Shown: positions 8,489-17,301 of the stretch, one piece after another | How the letters are laid out: each line of letters begins with the position of its first letter | Numbering within the stretch: the stretch's first letter is position 1 | Source of the DNA: JBHPCZ01 sp042573625 | GTDB taxonomy: Bacteria > Desulfobacterota > Desulfobacteria > Desulfobacterales > UBA11574 | Length of the DNA stretch: 64,000 nucleotides | Assembly (NCBI GenBank): GCA_042573625.1 | Contig: JBHPCZ010000003.1 | Location: 1 to 64,000 of the forward strand | Direction: 5' to 3' | The notes under the pieces: model-generated | The model's input: the letters and a program-made list of their open reading frames with translations, nothing else | Told to the model about the DNA's origin: nothing | Database searches by the model: none | Made by a program: the position numbers and the translations under genes

Positions 8489-9394
8489 TTGTCACCTAAT
8501 GAATGCCCAAAAATATCGATTATCAGCTTCTGTTTGAATAGCGGACAATTCTTAAGAGACACTGTCGAATCTGTGCTGAACCAGTCATACACAAATTTTG
8601 AACATATTATCATAGATGGGGGCTCAACCGACGACACGATTAAAATATTAAAAGATTACCCACATCTGAGATGGATATCGGAAAAAGAAGAAGGCGATAA
8701 TACCATATTAGATGCTATATGGAAGGGTGTTAACATGGCCAGAGGAGAATACCTTGGTCTTTTGGCTATTTCCGATGGTATTTATGACAAGGATTGGTTT
8801 AAAAGATCCGTTGAAGTTCTTGATACGGATAATCAGCTATCTGCCGTATGGGGCCTTAGTCAGGTTATTTCGGAAGAAGGGCATCTTGGAAAGGTTTTTT
8901 TCCCGGAATATCTCGAAAGCCATCCGCCACAAAAAATGGATTTTTTATCCCTATGGCTCTCAAACGGACATGGATTGGAATGTAATGCTGTTTATCGTCG
9001 AAATGTTTTTGATATCTGTTTTCCCAAAAACCATCCAGACGAACCGTATAGATTTCACCCCACTCTGGGATTTAACTACCAGCTTAATACCAGGGGCTAT
9101 CTGCCTTATTTTATTCCAATAATCTCCTTTTGTGGCCGCACTCACAAAAGTCAAATACAGGAAGTGTTGTATGATTTGGTGGACTCAACAACCAAAAAAT
9201 ATGATAATGATGTTAAATTATATCGAAAAAAATTTCTATCTGGGAAAGTTAGTCATTGCTTCAGAGACGGCTCTTCGGAGATCATTAAAGAGATAACTCT
9301 GGATGAATTAAGTTACTATAAAAAGCAAGTTTGGAGATATCGTATAAAAGGTAAGATAAACAGGAATGTAAAAAAGCTGCTTGAGCACATATGA
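8489..9394 (+). CDS. Family 2 glycosyltransferase with TTG start
   Basis: This 301-residue GT2 begins with the typical SIISFCLNSGQFL strand-loop and IIIDGGSTDDT at about residues 41-51. The usual DxD position lies in LAISDGIYD near 95, which is a reduced acidic site. It has no membrane segments. The only well-placed Shine-Dalgarno, AGGAGGT at 8472-8478, precedes a TTG at 8489 by ten bases; the nearby ATG is out of frame, so I accept TTG. The gene is on the plus strand among minus-strand genes, so it has its own promoter or is a separate insertion. It converges on the sulfotransferase gene. The sugar donor is unknown. Confidence 0.8.
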   Translation: MSPNECPKISIISFCLNSGQFLRDTVESVLNQSYTNFEHIIIDGGSTDDTIKILKDYPHLRWISEKEEGDNTILDAIWKGVNMARGEYLGLLAISDGIYDKDWFKRSVEVLDTDNQLSAVWGLSQVISEEGHLGKVFFPEYLESHPPQKMDFLSLWLSNGHGLECNAVYRRNVFDICFPKNHPDEPYRFHPTLGFNYQLNTRGYLPYFIPIISFCGRTHKSQIQEVLYDLVDSTTKKYDNDVKLYRKKFLSGKVSHCFRDGSSEIIKEITLDELSYYKKQVWRYRIKGKINRNVKKLLEHI

Positions 9395-9472
9395 CAATTA
9401 TATGCTTTTAGTTTTTAAGTCCCAGTTCGAGGATTTAGGTATATTAAAATCCTAAAACAATCAGTTACACTG

Positions 9473-10450
9473 TCAAATATCCAGATCAAACTGATACAGC
9501 GACAGATCAAAATGTGCTAAGCGTTGTTCTATTTCCTTAAGCACCTCATCATTGAAGTGTTCACGCCATTTGCCGGTACGGCTATCACGGATGTGTCTAT
9601 GGGTGGGATCTTGATCGTCGCTCAGGCTGCGACCCATTTTACCTTCAATATTTTTCATTGAATCACGGCTGGCGAGCTGCAGAGCTTCATTAAAATATGT
9701 GCCGCTTTCCAGAGTGTCCGGATCATGCCCGAAGTATTTGAGCATCTTCCCAAAATGATCTTTAGGATTCCGCATTAGGGCTTCATAGGTTAACATAAAA
9801 ATGTTGTCAGGAAATAGTGACTTAATGGCGTAAAAGGTGAAAAACTGTTTGATGTAAGCATCAAGACCTGCAGCCAAAAAGTAGTCCTTGACAGAGGAGG
9901 AGGAAAAGGAAAATTCGTTGCCAAGAGCGTCAGTATAGTATTTAATATTGCGTTGATTTTGAGTATGGTGAAAAAATGAGACCGCCTGATCCAGTGGATT
10001 TCGGTAAATGTACACAATCCGACTCTGAGGATTATGGGATGGATCGACCATAACTTCGTTGCTCTTGATAAGTCCGCCACCAATATCGAAGCCTGACTTC
10101 TCACCTCCCCAATCATTCAGGGCTTTCCAAGGTTTAAGATGCTTGCCTTTATAGCTATTAAAGGCCGGGCAATTGAAGTGTGTTAGAGTAAACGCATCAA
10201 TACCTATTGTAGCTCCATAATCGTTAATTGAATTCGTTGGAAATGAGTTGGTTAAAATTTCTTCGACAATCTCTTTGCTATTTCGGCCGAGCAGCAACTG
10301 ATCGTAAAAGTGAAAGAAGTATTTATTGTACACAGTTCCAGAGCGAGGCATGGTGCTTACTACTCCCACGCGGGCTCTTGGATGGATTTTCCTTTTCCTG
10401 AATTTCCCTGATATTAAAAAGCGCAATTTATAGATTATACTTCGAATCAT
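9473..10450 (-). CDS. Sulfotransferase-domain protein
   Basis: The roughly 325-residue protein shows the two PAPS-binding signatures of the sulfotransferase family. The 5'-phosphosulfate loop is VVSTMPRSGTVYN near the N-terminus. The 3'-phosphate motif is RIVYIYRNPLDQAVSFF in the middle, followed by an acceptor-side segment and GKWREHF near the C-terminus, the usual RxGxxGxWK-type region in degenerate form. It would transfer sulfate from PAPS to a hydroxyl, here most likely on a glycan. I chose the ATG at 10450 because AAGGA lies seven bases upstream; an ATG at 10492 lacks a ribosome site. It follows the hddC-like gene closely in the same operon. Confidence 0.8.
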   Translation of the reverse strand: MIRSIIYKLRFLISGKFRKRKIHPRARVGVVSTMPRSGTVYNKYFFHFYDQLLLGRNSKEIVEEILTNSFPTNSINDYGATIGIDAFTLTHFNCPAFNSYKGKHLKPWKALNDWGGEKSGFDIGGGLIKSNEVMVDPSHNPQSRIVYIYRNPLDQAVSFFHHTQNQRNIKYYTDALGNEFSFSSSSVKDYFLAAGLDAYIKQFFTFYAIKSLFPDNIFMLTYEALMRNPKDHFGKMLKYFGHDPDTLESGTYFNEALQLASRDSMKNIEGKMGRSLSDDQDPTHRHIRDSRTGKWREHFNDEVLKEIEQRLAHFDLSLYQFDLDI

Positions 10451-10497
10451 GCTCAATTCCTTTACATTTCTTTTTAGTTTTGTTCGCTTCATTCATA

Positions 10498-11232
10498 TCA
10501 TAAAGCCAACCTGAAAAAAAAATCTTCAGCTGATGCATAGGATTCAGGTGTTCCAATATCGATAAATACGCCCTTACTTTGGAATCCATACAAGCCGTTG
10601 CCAACCAGACTCGGAAAAAAGTCCCGTTCCAGAGAAAAAGGCTTATCCAAAGGAATAGATTCAAAAAGGTCTCTATTGAAAATGTAAACTCCTGCATTGA
10701 TCCATCCCGGACCACGGCTTGTACTTTTTTCATCAAATTTTACAATTTGTCCTTGCTTGTCAATCTCAACGCTTCCATATCGGCTGGTGTCTGAAACGTA
10801 AGTTAAAAGGAGGGATGCCTGTAAATCTTTATCAAAATACCAGTCAAGATAATCTGACAGATTGCAATTTACATACGAGTCTCCATTGGTGACAAATACC
10901 GAATCGGTGGCGGCTAGCGGCAATCCAAAACGTAATGAACCGCCGGTACCAAGGGGTTCGTGTTCCTGAGAATACCGGATAATAATTTCACGATATTTGT
11001 CACCAAAAGCCTCTCTGATCTGTTTTCCTTTGTATCCGACACACAAAATCACATGGCGGAACCCTGTTGAAATTAATTGATCTAGAAGATAAGAGAGGAA
11101 GGGGCGGCCTGCAACCGGAGCAAGTACTTTAGGCCGGTCAGGCAAAGCGTGTTGTAAGCGGGTGCCCAAACCGCCGGATAGTATCAAAGCAGTGAATTTT
11201 TTATCCAGGTTATGTGGAATAGAATATGACAT
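10498..11232 (-). CDS. hddC: Heptose-1-phosphate guanylyltransferase-like nucleotidyltransferase
   Basis: The 244-residue protein has the sugar-nucleotidyltransferase start ALILSGGLGTRL. RPKVLAPVAGRPF supplies the conserved lysine, and VTNGDSYVN the metal-binding Asp. INAGVYIF and IDIGTPESY complete the family pattern. It overlaps the GHMP kinase gene by 23 bases. That pairing is characteristic of HddC/HddA, which convert D-glycero-D-manno-heptose 7-phosphate through the 1,7-bisphosphate and 1-phosphate to GDP-heptose. GmhA and GmhB, also needed, are not in the window. A related sugar-1-phosphate guanylyl- or uridylyltransferase cannot be excluded. The product would feed the nearby GDP-sugar-modifying genes. 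Confidence 0.8.
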   Translation of the reverse strand: MSYSIPHNLDKKFTALILSGGLGTRLQHALPDRPKVLAPVAGRPFLSYLLDQLISTGFRHVILCVGYKGKQIREAFGDKYREIIIRYSQEHEPLGTGGSLRFGLPLAATDSVFVTNGDSYVNCNLSDYLDWYFDKDLQASLLLTYVSDTSRYGSVEIDKQGQIVKFDEKSTSRGPGWINAGVYIFNRDLFESIPLDKPFSLERDFFPSLVGNGLYGFQSKGVFIDIGTPESYASAEDFFFRLAL

Positions 11233-12196
11233 GGGAGCCTATGTTTTCAAAACGAAATGGCACATTTAATAGTCCTTTTAAACGTTTTTTTACTTTATCC
11301 TGTCTTCCTGGCGAGACATATAGTAAAATAAAACCGCCACCACCTGCTCCGCAAAGCTTTCCTCCCAGAGCACCTGCATTCATTGCTTCATCATAAATTC
11401 CATCAATTTCTTTTGTTGATATTTTTTCCGTTAGTCCTTTTTTCTGCATCCATGATTCATGTAAGAGCCGCCCAAAATCATCCAAATTCTCATCCCTGCT
11501 ATTTAATATTGACAGCGCTTCATCAACCCTTGTGTACATCTCTCCCAATTCTTTACTTATTTGAGGAGTTTTTCTTATTTGTTCTTTTGCGATATCTGAA
11601 CCGATTCGAGATAAACCTGTAAAATATAGTAAAAACCGGGATTGTAATTCATCAAGCTTTTCAGAATTCAAAGTTACAGGCGTTACCCACAATTTTCTGG
11701 TGGTATCAAATTCAATTTTATTAAATCCACCAAATGCTGCTGCTACCTGATCTTGTGATCCAACATTTTCCTTTATCATTTCTTGTTCAACATGGATCGC
11801 GTCATATGCAAGCTGGCGTTTGGTTACCATCATTCCCTGTAAAGCATATAAAGCGTGAAGAAAGCCGACTGTGAATGCTGAACTTGAACCAATCCCTGAT
11901 CGAGCAGGAATGTCACCGGTATGGGCCATTTCAATGTTTTTTTCAATATTCAAATAGCGAAGGCACTCTCGAACAGAAGGGTGTTTCACATCATCAAGAA
12001 AATTTGTTGTTTCAAATTTTGAATACCGTATATGATATTTGAAGTCAAAAAAGGGTGGTAGTTCCCTACAGTTAATATAACAGTATTTATTTATAGTTGT
12101 ACTAAGAACTGCTCCTCCATACTCATTGTAATATTTAGGATAATCTGTCCCCCCTCCAAAAAAAGAAATTCTATATGGTGTTCTTGTAATTATCAT
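11210..12196 (-). CDS. hddA: GHMP kinase, D-glycero-D-manno-heptose 7-phosphate kinase-like
   Basis: The 328-residue protein begins with TRTPYRISFFGGGTDYP, the substrate-side N-terminal motif of HddA-type kinases. The GHMP ATP loop is IPARSGIGSSSAFTVG at about 97-112, and the C-terminal motif is GALGGKLCGAGGGGF. HddA phosphorylates heptose 7-phosphate at C1 with the alpha configuration, committing it to GDP-heptose for glycoprotein, capsule or O-antigen use rather than the ADP-heptose of the core. GGGGG lies nine bases before the ATG. It overlaps the nucleotidyltransferase gene, so the two are translationally coupled. Confidence 0.85.
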   Translation of the reverse strand: MIITRTPYRISFFGGGTDYPKYYNEYGGAVLSTTINKYCYINCRELPPFFDFKYHIRYSKFETTNFLDDVKHPSVRECLRYLNIEKNIEMAHTGDIPARSGIGSSSAFTVGFLHALYALQGMMVTKRQLAYDAIHVEQEMIKENVGSQDQVAAAFGGFNKIEFDTTRKLWVTPVTLNSEKLDELQSRFLLYFTGLSRIGSDIAKEQIRKTPQISKELGEMYTRVDEALSILNSRDENLDDFGRLLHESWMQKKGLTEKISTKEIDGIYDEAMNAGALGGKLCGAGGGGFILLYVSPGRQDKVKKRLKGLLNVPFRFENIGSHVIFYST

Positions 12197-12383
12197 TTAC
12201 TAATTCCCCCAATCGAAAGTTGCCTTGAAAGATTTTTTTCCTTTGATTAAATATTATTCTTATTAAAACAATCATCCCCTTGATCAACATAATAATCAAC
12301 CTAGGGTTAAATGCTGCATCTTTTAACTTTCCCAAAATAATCCTTGGACGAAAATAGAAAGATCGTAAAATAGTTAACAACAA
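12171..12383 (-). other. Small basic open frame between genes, possible gene relic
   Basis: A 70-codon frame starting at TTG encodes a basic, partly hydrophobic peptide (for example RSFYFRPRIILGKLKDA). An in-frame stop lies about seven codons upstream, there is no good ribosome site, and the frame overlaps the start of the hddA-like gene by 26 bases. The composition resembles the helical C-terminal tails seen on some radical SAM and glycosyltransferase proteins. It may be the remnant 3' end of a lost gene. I would not annotate it as a functional protein. Confidence 0.25.
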
Positions 12384-12404
12384 AAATATTGGAATCGCGA
12401 TCTA

Positions 12405-13619
12405 TCATTGATGCTCTCTCTCATAAATGAAATTTCTCAGGCAACTGAGAAACCAGTCTATATCTTTTTCATTAATTTCGTGATGAACACCGATATGGAT
12501 GCCATTGGTGCCTATATATTCTGCATTCGGAAAATCACCGATTTTGTAGCCAAGAAATTCATAACCGCCGCATTGAGTGGGAATGGATGAGAAGAGCGAC
12601 CGACTATCGATACCCTGGTGTTCCAAATAGAGCATCAATTCATCCCGTGTGAATGGCGCCCCTTTCTTGACAAGAAACGGAAAGGCATGGGGACCGATCC
12701 GCTCGAATGATTCTTCTTTAAATGTCCATAGATATGTAGAAAATTCCTCGAATTGTTCCATGATGGATCGCAGATTGTGATATCGTTTCCCAAGAATTTC
12801 GCCGTAAAGATCAAGATTTCCGAGGCCTAGTGCGGCCTCAAGTTCGTTCATTTTGCATGAATACCCGATACGCTCGAACTGAAAGCGGATATCCCCTCTT
12901 TCTTTATTACTGAAGCGCTTCTCGCAAAATCCTGACGTTGTATTCAATATGCACTGTCTGCATTTGCAGGCCCTACCATGTGCCCTTAGAGAACGCAGGA
13001 TCTCCGCAAATTGAGTGTTATCAGTTACGATGACCCCCCCCTCGCCCGTAGTAATAATATGGGCCACGTAAAGGCTGAAAGCCCCCATGTCACCGAGAGT
13101 CCCGATATTCTTTCCTCGATATCTGGCCCCGTAAGCTTCGGCGGCATCTTCAACCACAACCAGGTTATGTTTTTGGGCAATAGCGATAATCTGGTCCATT
13201 GCCGCAGGCTTACCCATAAGATGGGTTGGAATGATAGCGCGGGTGCGACCGGTGATGGCCGTTTCAATCATTTCCGGTTTGATATTCAATGTTTCCGGAT
13301 CGATATCAACAAAAACCGGAGTGAAGCCTGCGTGAAGGATTGAATTCCCTGTGGCCACAAAGGATAAGGCAGGTGCGATCACCTCGTCGCCGCGCTGTCC
13401 TCCAATGTCATGTAAAACCGCCAGAGCCAGAGTATCAGCGTCCGTTCCGCTGCTAACAGCCACCGCCTCTTTCACCCCGACTATATCAGCGAATCGCTCC
13501 TCAAATTCACGGACATATTTTCCACCAGAAATGCGCCCCTTCTCCAAACAATCAAGGATCAGCTTCTTCGATTTGTCAGTAATTGTTATTGTTCCAAACG
13601 GAATTCTCATTTTCCGCAT
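12405..13619 (-). CDS. DegT-fold sugar enzyme with His in place of the PLP Lys (3-dehydratase-like)
   Basis: This 404-residue protein has the DegT/DnrJ/EryC1/StrS fold: SSGTDADTLAL at 56-66, EVIAPALSFVATGN at 79-92 and VVEDAAEAYGA at 155-165. At the Schiff-base lysine position it reads AFSLYVAHIITTGEGG, so H187 replaces Lys. Downstream is a cysteine group, C218-x-C220-x2-C223-x8-C232, followed by EKRF. These features recall the PMP- and [2Fe-2S]-dependent CDP-4-keto-6-deoxyglucose-3-dehydrase (E1; DdhC/AscC) and, for the histidine alone, GDP-4-keto-6-deoxymannose 3-dehydratase (ColD). E1's cysteine spacing differs, and no E1 reductase gene is in the window. GAGGAG nine bases upstream supports the ATG at 13619. 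I infer a sugar C3-deoxygenase rather than an aminotransferase. Confidence 0.75.
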   Translation of the reverse strand: MRKMRIPFGTITITDKSKKLILDCLEKGRISGGKYVREFEERFADIVGVKEAVAVSSGTDADTLALAVLHDIGGQRGDEVIAPALSFVATGNSILHAGFTPVFVDIDPETLNIKPEMIETAITGRTRAIIPTHLMGKPAAMDQIIAIAQKHNLVVVEDAAEAYGARYRGKNIGTLGDMGAFSLYVAHIITTGEGGVIVTDNTQFAEILRSLRAHGRACKCRQCILNTTSGFCEKRFSNKERGDIRFQFERIGYSCKMNELEAALGLGNLDLYGEILGKRYHNLRSIMEQFEEFSTYLWTFKEESFERIGPHAFPFLVKKGAPFTRDELMLYLEHQGIDSRSLFSSIPTQCGGYEFLGYKIGDFPNAEYIGTNGIHIGVHHEINEKDIDWFLSCLRNFIYEREHQ

Positions 13620-13667
13620 TAATGTATGCTCCTCAAAGGTTTATTTGTCTCAATCCTGTTCCTTGTT

Positions 13668-14693
13668 TCAAGCAGTGTCAAGATTGTATGCCCTGTCCCC
13701 GCCTCCAGCGACAGCGGCAAATCTGCCGAGACACATCTCAACAAGCGTATCAAAGGAGTGGGTCGCTTCCGTGTTCTTCACGAAAACCCTCGGGATACCA
13801 TAAAAGTCATAGCGGTTCTGTAGTTTTAACCGAGCTACCTCTATAAACCCCATTTTCTTAAGCGTTTCATCATAGTCAACAGTGTGCATGCCTGGTTTAA
13901 GAATAGCACTGTCACGGATGTAGAAATAACCACCCCTGCGTAGGACACGCGAACCTTCTGCCAGAAGCCACAATAAACCAGCGTAGTTGAGCTCGTTCAG
14001 AACGTAGCACGCTGTCAGCAAATCCATACTGCCTGCCTTTAAAAGCGGGAATCTCCAAGACGGAACATGCTTGATTGCGTATCTATTGTTATCAAGCTCA
14101 GCCTTGATCCGCTCAACCGGAAACTGGAAGTTCTCGCACTCGATAAGATCAAAATATGCCCCTGGTTCTGGCGACAAAAAACGGAAATAGTGCCGCTGAA
14201 CTCCGTAACTCATGGGACTGGCCTCAAGGGCATAGAATGAAGCATTAAGGAACCTCAGGCTGTATAAAGCCGAACTCCCGAGACCGGGACCTATGTCAAC
14301 ATGATTCGGGTGTTCGGGCAAACTAGTGCAGTGACGTTTGATAAAACTGTAATCCTGGGTTCGTGTTAGAGCTTGGCTCCGCACATTGTGGGCCCATGTT
14401 TTAGATTTAGCAAGAAAAGGAAAGAAATGGAGGAAGGCCTTCGCCATTTCTTTCTCGCAGCACTGCTTGACCTCCTCGTAATCGGGCACCATCATCTCCT
14501 GAGGCGTATCCTTCTGGACGTAGAACATAGAGAAATAGAATGCCACTGCATACATATTTTCAAGATCGAGTATATTTGCTTTGTGCATATTTTCAGTCCA
14601 CTCAAATGGTGAACCGAGACGTGCCACCCTGTCGCCGAATATCCATTCTTGTTCAACCAGGGCTCTTTTAAGTGATTCTCTAACGTCCTGCAT
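13668..14693 (-). CDS. Putative SAM-dependent methyltransferase
   Basis: The roughly 341-residue protein carries a methyltransferase core in its second half. HVDIGPGLGSSALYSL is motif I, followed by YALEASPMSYG (acidic residue) and MDLLTACYVLNELNY (motif IV-like). GSRVLRRGGYFYIRDS is the post-IV strand. The N-terminal 130 residues are helical and unassigned. I chose the ATG at 14693 rather than an upstream alternative at 14792 because the latter would bury the start in the preceding FkbM gene; this start leaves a 22-base gap after that gene. It belongs to the minus-strand sugar operon. Substrate unknown; an O- or N-methyltransferase for a sugar is likely. Confidence 0.7.
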   Translation of the reverse strand: MQDVRESLKRALVEQEWIFGDRVARLGSPFEWTENMHKANILDLENMYAVAFYFSMFYVQKDTPQEMMVPDYEEVKQCCEKEMAKAFLHFFPFLAKSKTWAHNVRSQALTRTQDYSFIKRHCTSLPEHPNHVDIGPGLGSSALYSLRFLNASFYALEASPMSYGVQRHYFRFLSPEPGAYFDLIECENFQFPVERIKAELDNNRYAIKHVPSWRFPLLKAGSMDLLTACYVLNELNYAGLLWLLAEGSRVLRRGGYFYIRDSAILKPGMHTVDYDETLKKMGFIEVARLKLQNRYDFYGIPRVFVKNTEATHSFDTLVEMCLGRFAAVAGGGDRAYNLDTA

Positions 14694-14715
14694 TTTAAAG
14701 TGTACCCCCTTTTTT

Positions 14716-15771
14716 TTATCTTTGTCTATAGGGCGGCACATCGTCGTAGTCATTGATATGTCGCCGCTCATCCACAAAACGCCCCACTTCAAAATTGCTA
14801 CTCTCTGGAAAGGCTTTTACTCTATCAAACAAGTTTAATAATTTTTGATACGTCTCAGCTGGATCAAGATGAGCAACGCGATGAACGAGTTGTTCTATTC
14901 GCCTGGCTTCTTCCCCCTGTGCCCATGTTTTTAACGCCACTTCCAGGGCAAAATCATAATAGCCGGTCAAGAGTGCACAGGCAAACAGGACATAATTACT
15001 CCGATCTGAGAGGGGCTTCTGGCGAACATCATTAGCCAGGGGGTCTTTAAAAAAGACCGCATCAGCCCAGAAAACGCGTTCTCTCCCTGCCTCAACCATT
15101 TTATTTAAACGTTTACACGATCTATAATGCAAACCCTGAAAGCCATAAAAATAAAAACCACGTTCGCGTAGAAACATCTCAATTTCTGAAAAAAGCTTCT
15201 GATCCGAATAAAAAGGAACGAAATTTACTTCCACAAGAATAGCGACTGTGCGCCCCCATAATGTCTTTTCAGCGCCATTTAAGACCTCCCATTCAACACC
15301 CTGTGCATCCAGTTTAATAAATTCGCCACAGGTGTCCACCAGATCCTTCCGTTCAAATAACACCTTGTCAAGTGTTGTGGTTCGAATGGAAGTAGTCCCT
15401 TTTCTCTGGAGACTATTTATATTATAGCGCTGAACGATGGCCGGGTTTTCAGGTCTAAGTGAGTCAGTTACCGGGGCGGAAAAACGGTGCAGGGTACCCG
15501 GTCCTTCTTGGCCAGCCAGCGCCAAAGGGAGTATCTGGATCACTGAATACGGTGATTGGCGGTGGCAACTATTTCTTAAACGTGTGCATTCGGCCTCGTC
15601 AAGATCAAAGGCCAGCACTGCCGTATTTTCAGCCAGCGGTTCGACGAGAGGGTGAATGCCCCCACGAGCACCAATGTCTATAAAGCCGAGCGGATTGGCG
15701 CGCAACTCGGAACCTACTGCACTACCCATAAAAAGCGGTTCAGAGGTTAAACAATTAATGCCTTTTAACAT
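14716..15771 (-). CDS. FkbM-family methyltransferase with C-terminal extension
   Basis: The 351-residue protein starts the FkbM domain with GFIDIGARGGIHPLVEPL (motif I). Next come AFDLDEAE and a stretch ending in FIKLDAQGVEWEVLNGAE, the family's LKxDxxGxExxxL signature. ILVEVNF and ERGFYFYGF follow. The last 110 residues, after the usual FkbM end, are an unassigned helical extension. AGGAGGT lies eight bases upstream of the ATG. FkbM enzymes O-methylate sugars and other small molecules. The gene is followed closely by the next methyltransferase and sits downstream of a radical SAM gene in one operon. Confidence 0.8.
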   Translation of the reverse strand: MLKGINCLTSEPLFMGSAVGSELRANPLGFIDIGARGGIHPLVEPLAENTAVLAFDLDEAECTRLRNSCHRQSPYSVIQILPLALAGQEGPGTLHRFSAPVTDSLRPENPAIVQRYNINSLQRKGTTSIRTTTLDKVLFERKDLVDTCGEFIKLDAQGVEWEVLNGAEKTLWGRTVAILVEVNFVPFYSDQKLFSEIEMFLRERGFYFYGFQGLHYRSCKRLNKMVEAGRERVFWADAVFFKDPLANDVRQKPLSDRSNYVLFACALLTGYYDFALEVALKTWAQGEEARRIEQLVHRVAHLDPAETYQKLLNLFDRVKAFPESSNFEVGRFVDERRHINDYDDVPPYRQR

Positions 15772-15825
15772 CTAAAATACCTCCTGATCAAGTGTCGCCT
15801 TTGTCTGGAAAGATGGAGTGTGCTT

Positions 15826-17301
15826 CTACTCACTTAAAATCTTCCTTTTCAGCTTGATTTTAGTCATGCCTTGGATGTGTTCTCTGGATTCTCTTCCGAA
15901 CTTTTTTTCTATTAAATTCAAATAATCCTGATTGGTAAAATACGTATTAAACACATGATCGCGGAATCTAAGAATCTCCGCAGATGACAATGACTCAGTG
16001 GGGAGCGGGAGAAAATCGTATCCCTGTGAGGCGTAACCCAACCACGATTCAGGCAAAGGAGTATTATTTTTGAGTGCTTTACGGTAAAGGTCGGAACCGG
16101 GAATTGCCATGGTGCAAAAAAAGCTGGGGAAAGCGCACTTTAGTTCCAAAGCAAATTCGAGATTTTCCTGCATTGTTTCGAGAGTGTCGCCGGGAAGTCC
16201 GAACATGAAGTTGGCACAAAGGTCTATTCCAGCACCATGTACTTTCTTTACAACTCTCCGGATGATGTCCTTGGTGAAATTTCCTTTTTTGCTACGCTTG
16301 ATTATTTCTACATTGCAGGACTCGATTCCGAGCTTAAACCAATTGAACCCGGCCTTTTTAAGAAAGGTAAGTTCTTCCATAGACGTTTTGTCTAAAATAT
16401 CCACTCTTGCAAAGGAAGCGATATTGAGGTCATATTTGCGTTTCAGAATTTCTTTCGCAATAGGGTGGTAATGACTGTGCTTGAAGATAAACAGTTCGTC
16501 ATGCAGATTAATATTCTTAACGTTGTATTTGTTCACCAGCAGATCAAATTGACCTATCACCCATTCTGGATTCCAGGTTCTTAATTTGTGTTCTCCATAG
16601 GTTGCATGAATCGCACAGAAGTTGCATCGGAAAGGACAGCCGAGACTGGTGAACAAAGACACAAACCTATTTCTCGAATTCAAATCACCCAAACACATCC
16701 AGTTAAATGCCCTATACCTGTTCTCATTCATCGGCAGCAGATCCCAGGCTACCTCGGGCAACTCCCGGGTGAGATCGGCAATATTTTCTGCACGACGGTT
16801 GCTTTTAATTTCTCCGTTCTCTTCCCACCATAGGCCACGAACCTCGCGGTAATTTTTCCCGGAGAGCAGATCCTTCAGTGAATAAAAGCCTTCTCCTTGG
16901 ATTACGAAGTCACAGGCTTCTTCCAGGAGGGTTCTCTCTGGCAATGCGGAAGGATGCCATCCTGTAAGGATAAGGTTTTTTTCGGGAATCTTTTCTTTAA
17001 TCTTGCGGCATAATTCACCTACACCGACCATTATGGGGGTAGAAACATTTGCCTGCTGACTGTAACAGATAATCGCAATGTACTTTGGGGCATCCCGCTG
17101 AATCCGTTCAACGGTTTCATCATAATCGATGTTTTCCGCGTTTGCGTCTAACACTCCAACACTGAAACCCTCTTTGCGCAAATATCCGGCAGTAAGAATT
17201 GCCCAAAAAGGCGTATCAACTGCTGAATAATCCTTACTCAATTCCTGATAGATACGTTTCCGGGAACCGCCTGGGTTAATCAATAGAATGTCAGGGTTCA
17301 A
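15826..17301 (-). CDS. Radical SAM protein with cobalamin-binding-like N-terminus
   Basis: The roughly 491-residue protein has an N-terminal B12-binding-like Rossmann domain (about 1-150) and a radical SAM domain with the cluster motif GCPFRCNFC (three cysteines near 222-229). Further SAM-barrel landmarks are INLHDELFIF, FKLGIESCN and FMFGLPGDTLETM. The DxHxxG cobalt-ligand histidine motif is not apparent; the equivalent segment reads VLDANAEN, so cobalamin may bind without a His ligand or not at all. Start: AAGGAG lies five bases before TTG at 17301; GTG at 17307 is too close to it. It slightly overlaps the transketolase C-terminal gene. In this setting it could methylate, epimerise or rearrange a sugar carbon. 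Confidence 0.85.
   Translation of the reverse strand: MNPDILLINPGGSRKRIYQELSKDYSAVDTPFWAILTAGYLRKEGFSVGVLDANAENIDYDETVERIQRDAPKYIAIICYSQQANVSTPIMVGVGELCRKIKEKIPEKNLILTGWHPSALPERTLLEEACDFVIQGEGFYSLKDLLSGKNYREVRGLWWEENGEIKSNRRAENIADLTRELPEVAWDLLPMNENRYRAFNWMCLGDLNSRNRFVSLFTSLGCPFRCNFCAIHATYGEHKLRTWNPEWVIGQFDLLVNKYNVKNINLHDELFIFKHSHYHPIAKEILKRKYDLNIASFARVDILDKTSMEELTFLKKAGFNWFKLGIESCNVEIIKRSKKGNFTKDIIRRVVKKVHGAGIDLCANFMFGLPGDTLETMQENLEFALELKCAFPSFFCTMAIPGSDLYRKALKNNTPLPESWLGYASQGYDFLPLPTESLSSAEILRFRDHVFNTYFTNQDYLNLIEKKFGRESREHIQGMTKIKLKRKILSE

Noticed and set aside
12405..13619. Ordinary DegT aminotransferase
   Set aside because: The Schiff-base lysine is replaced by His at the aligned position, so a standard aminotransferase label would be misleading.
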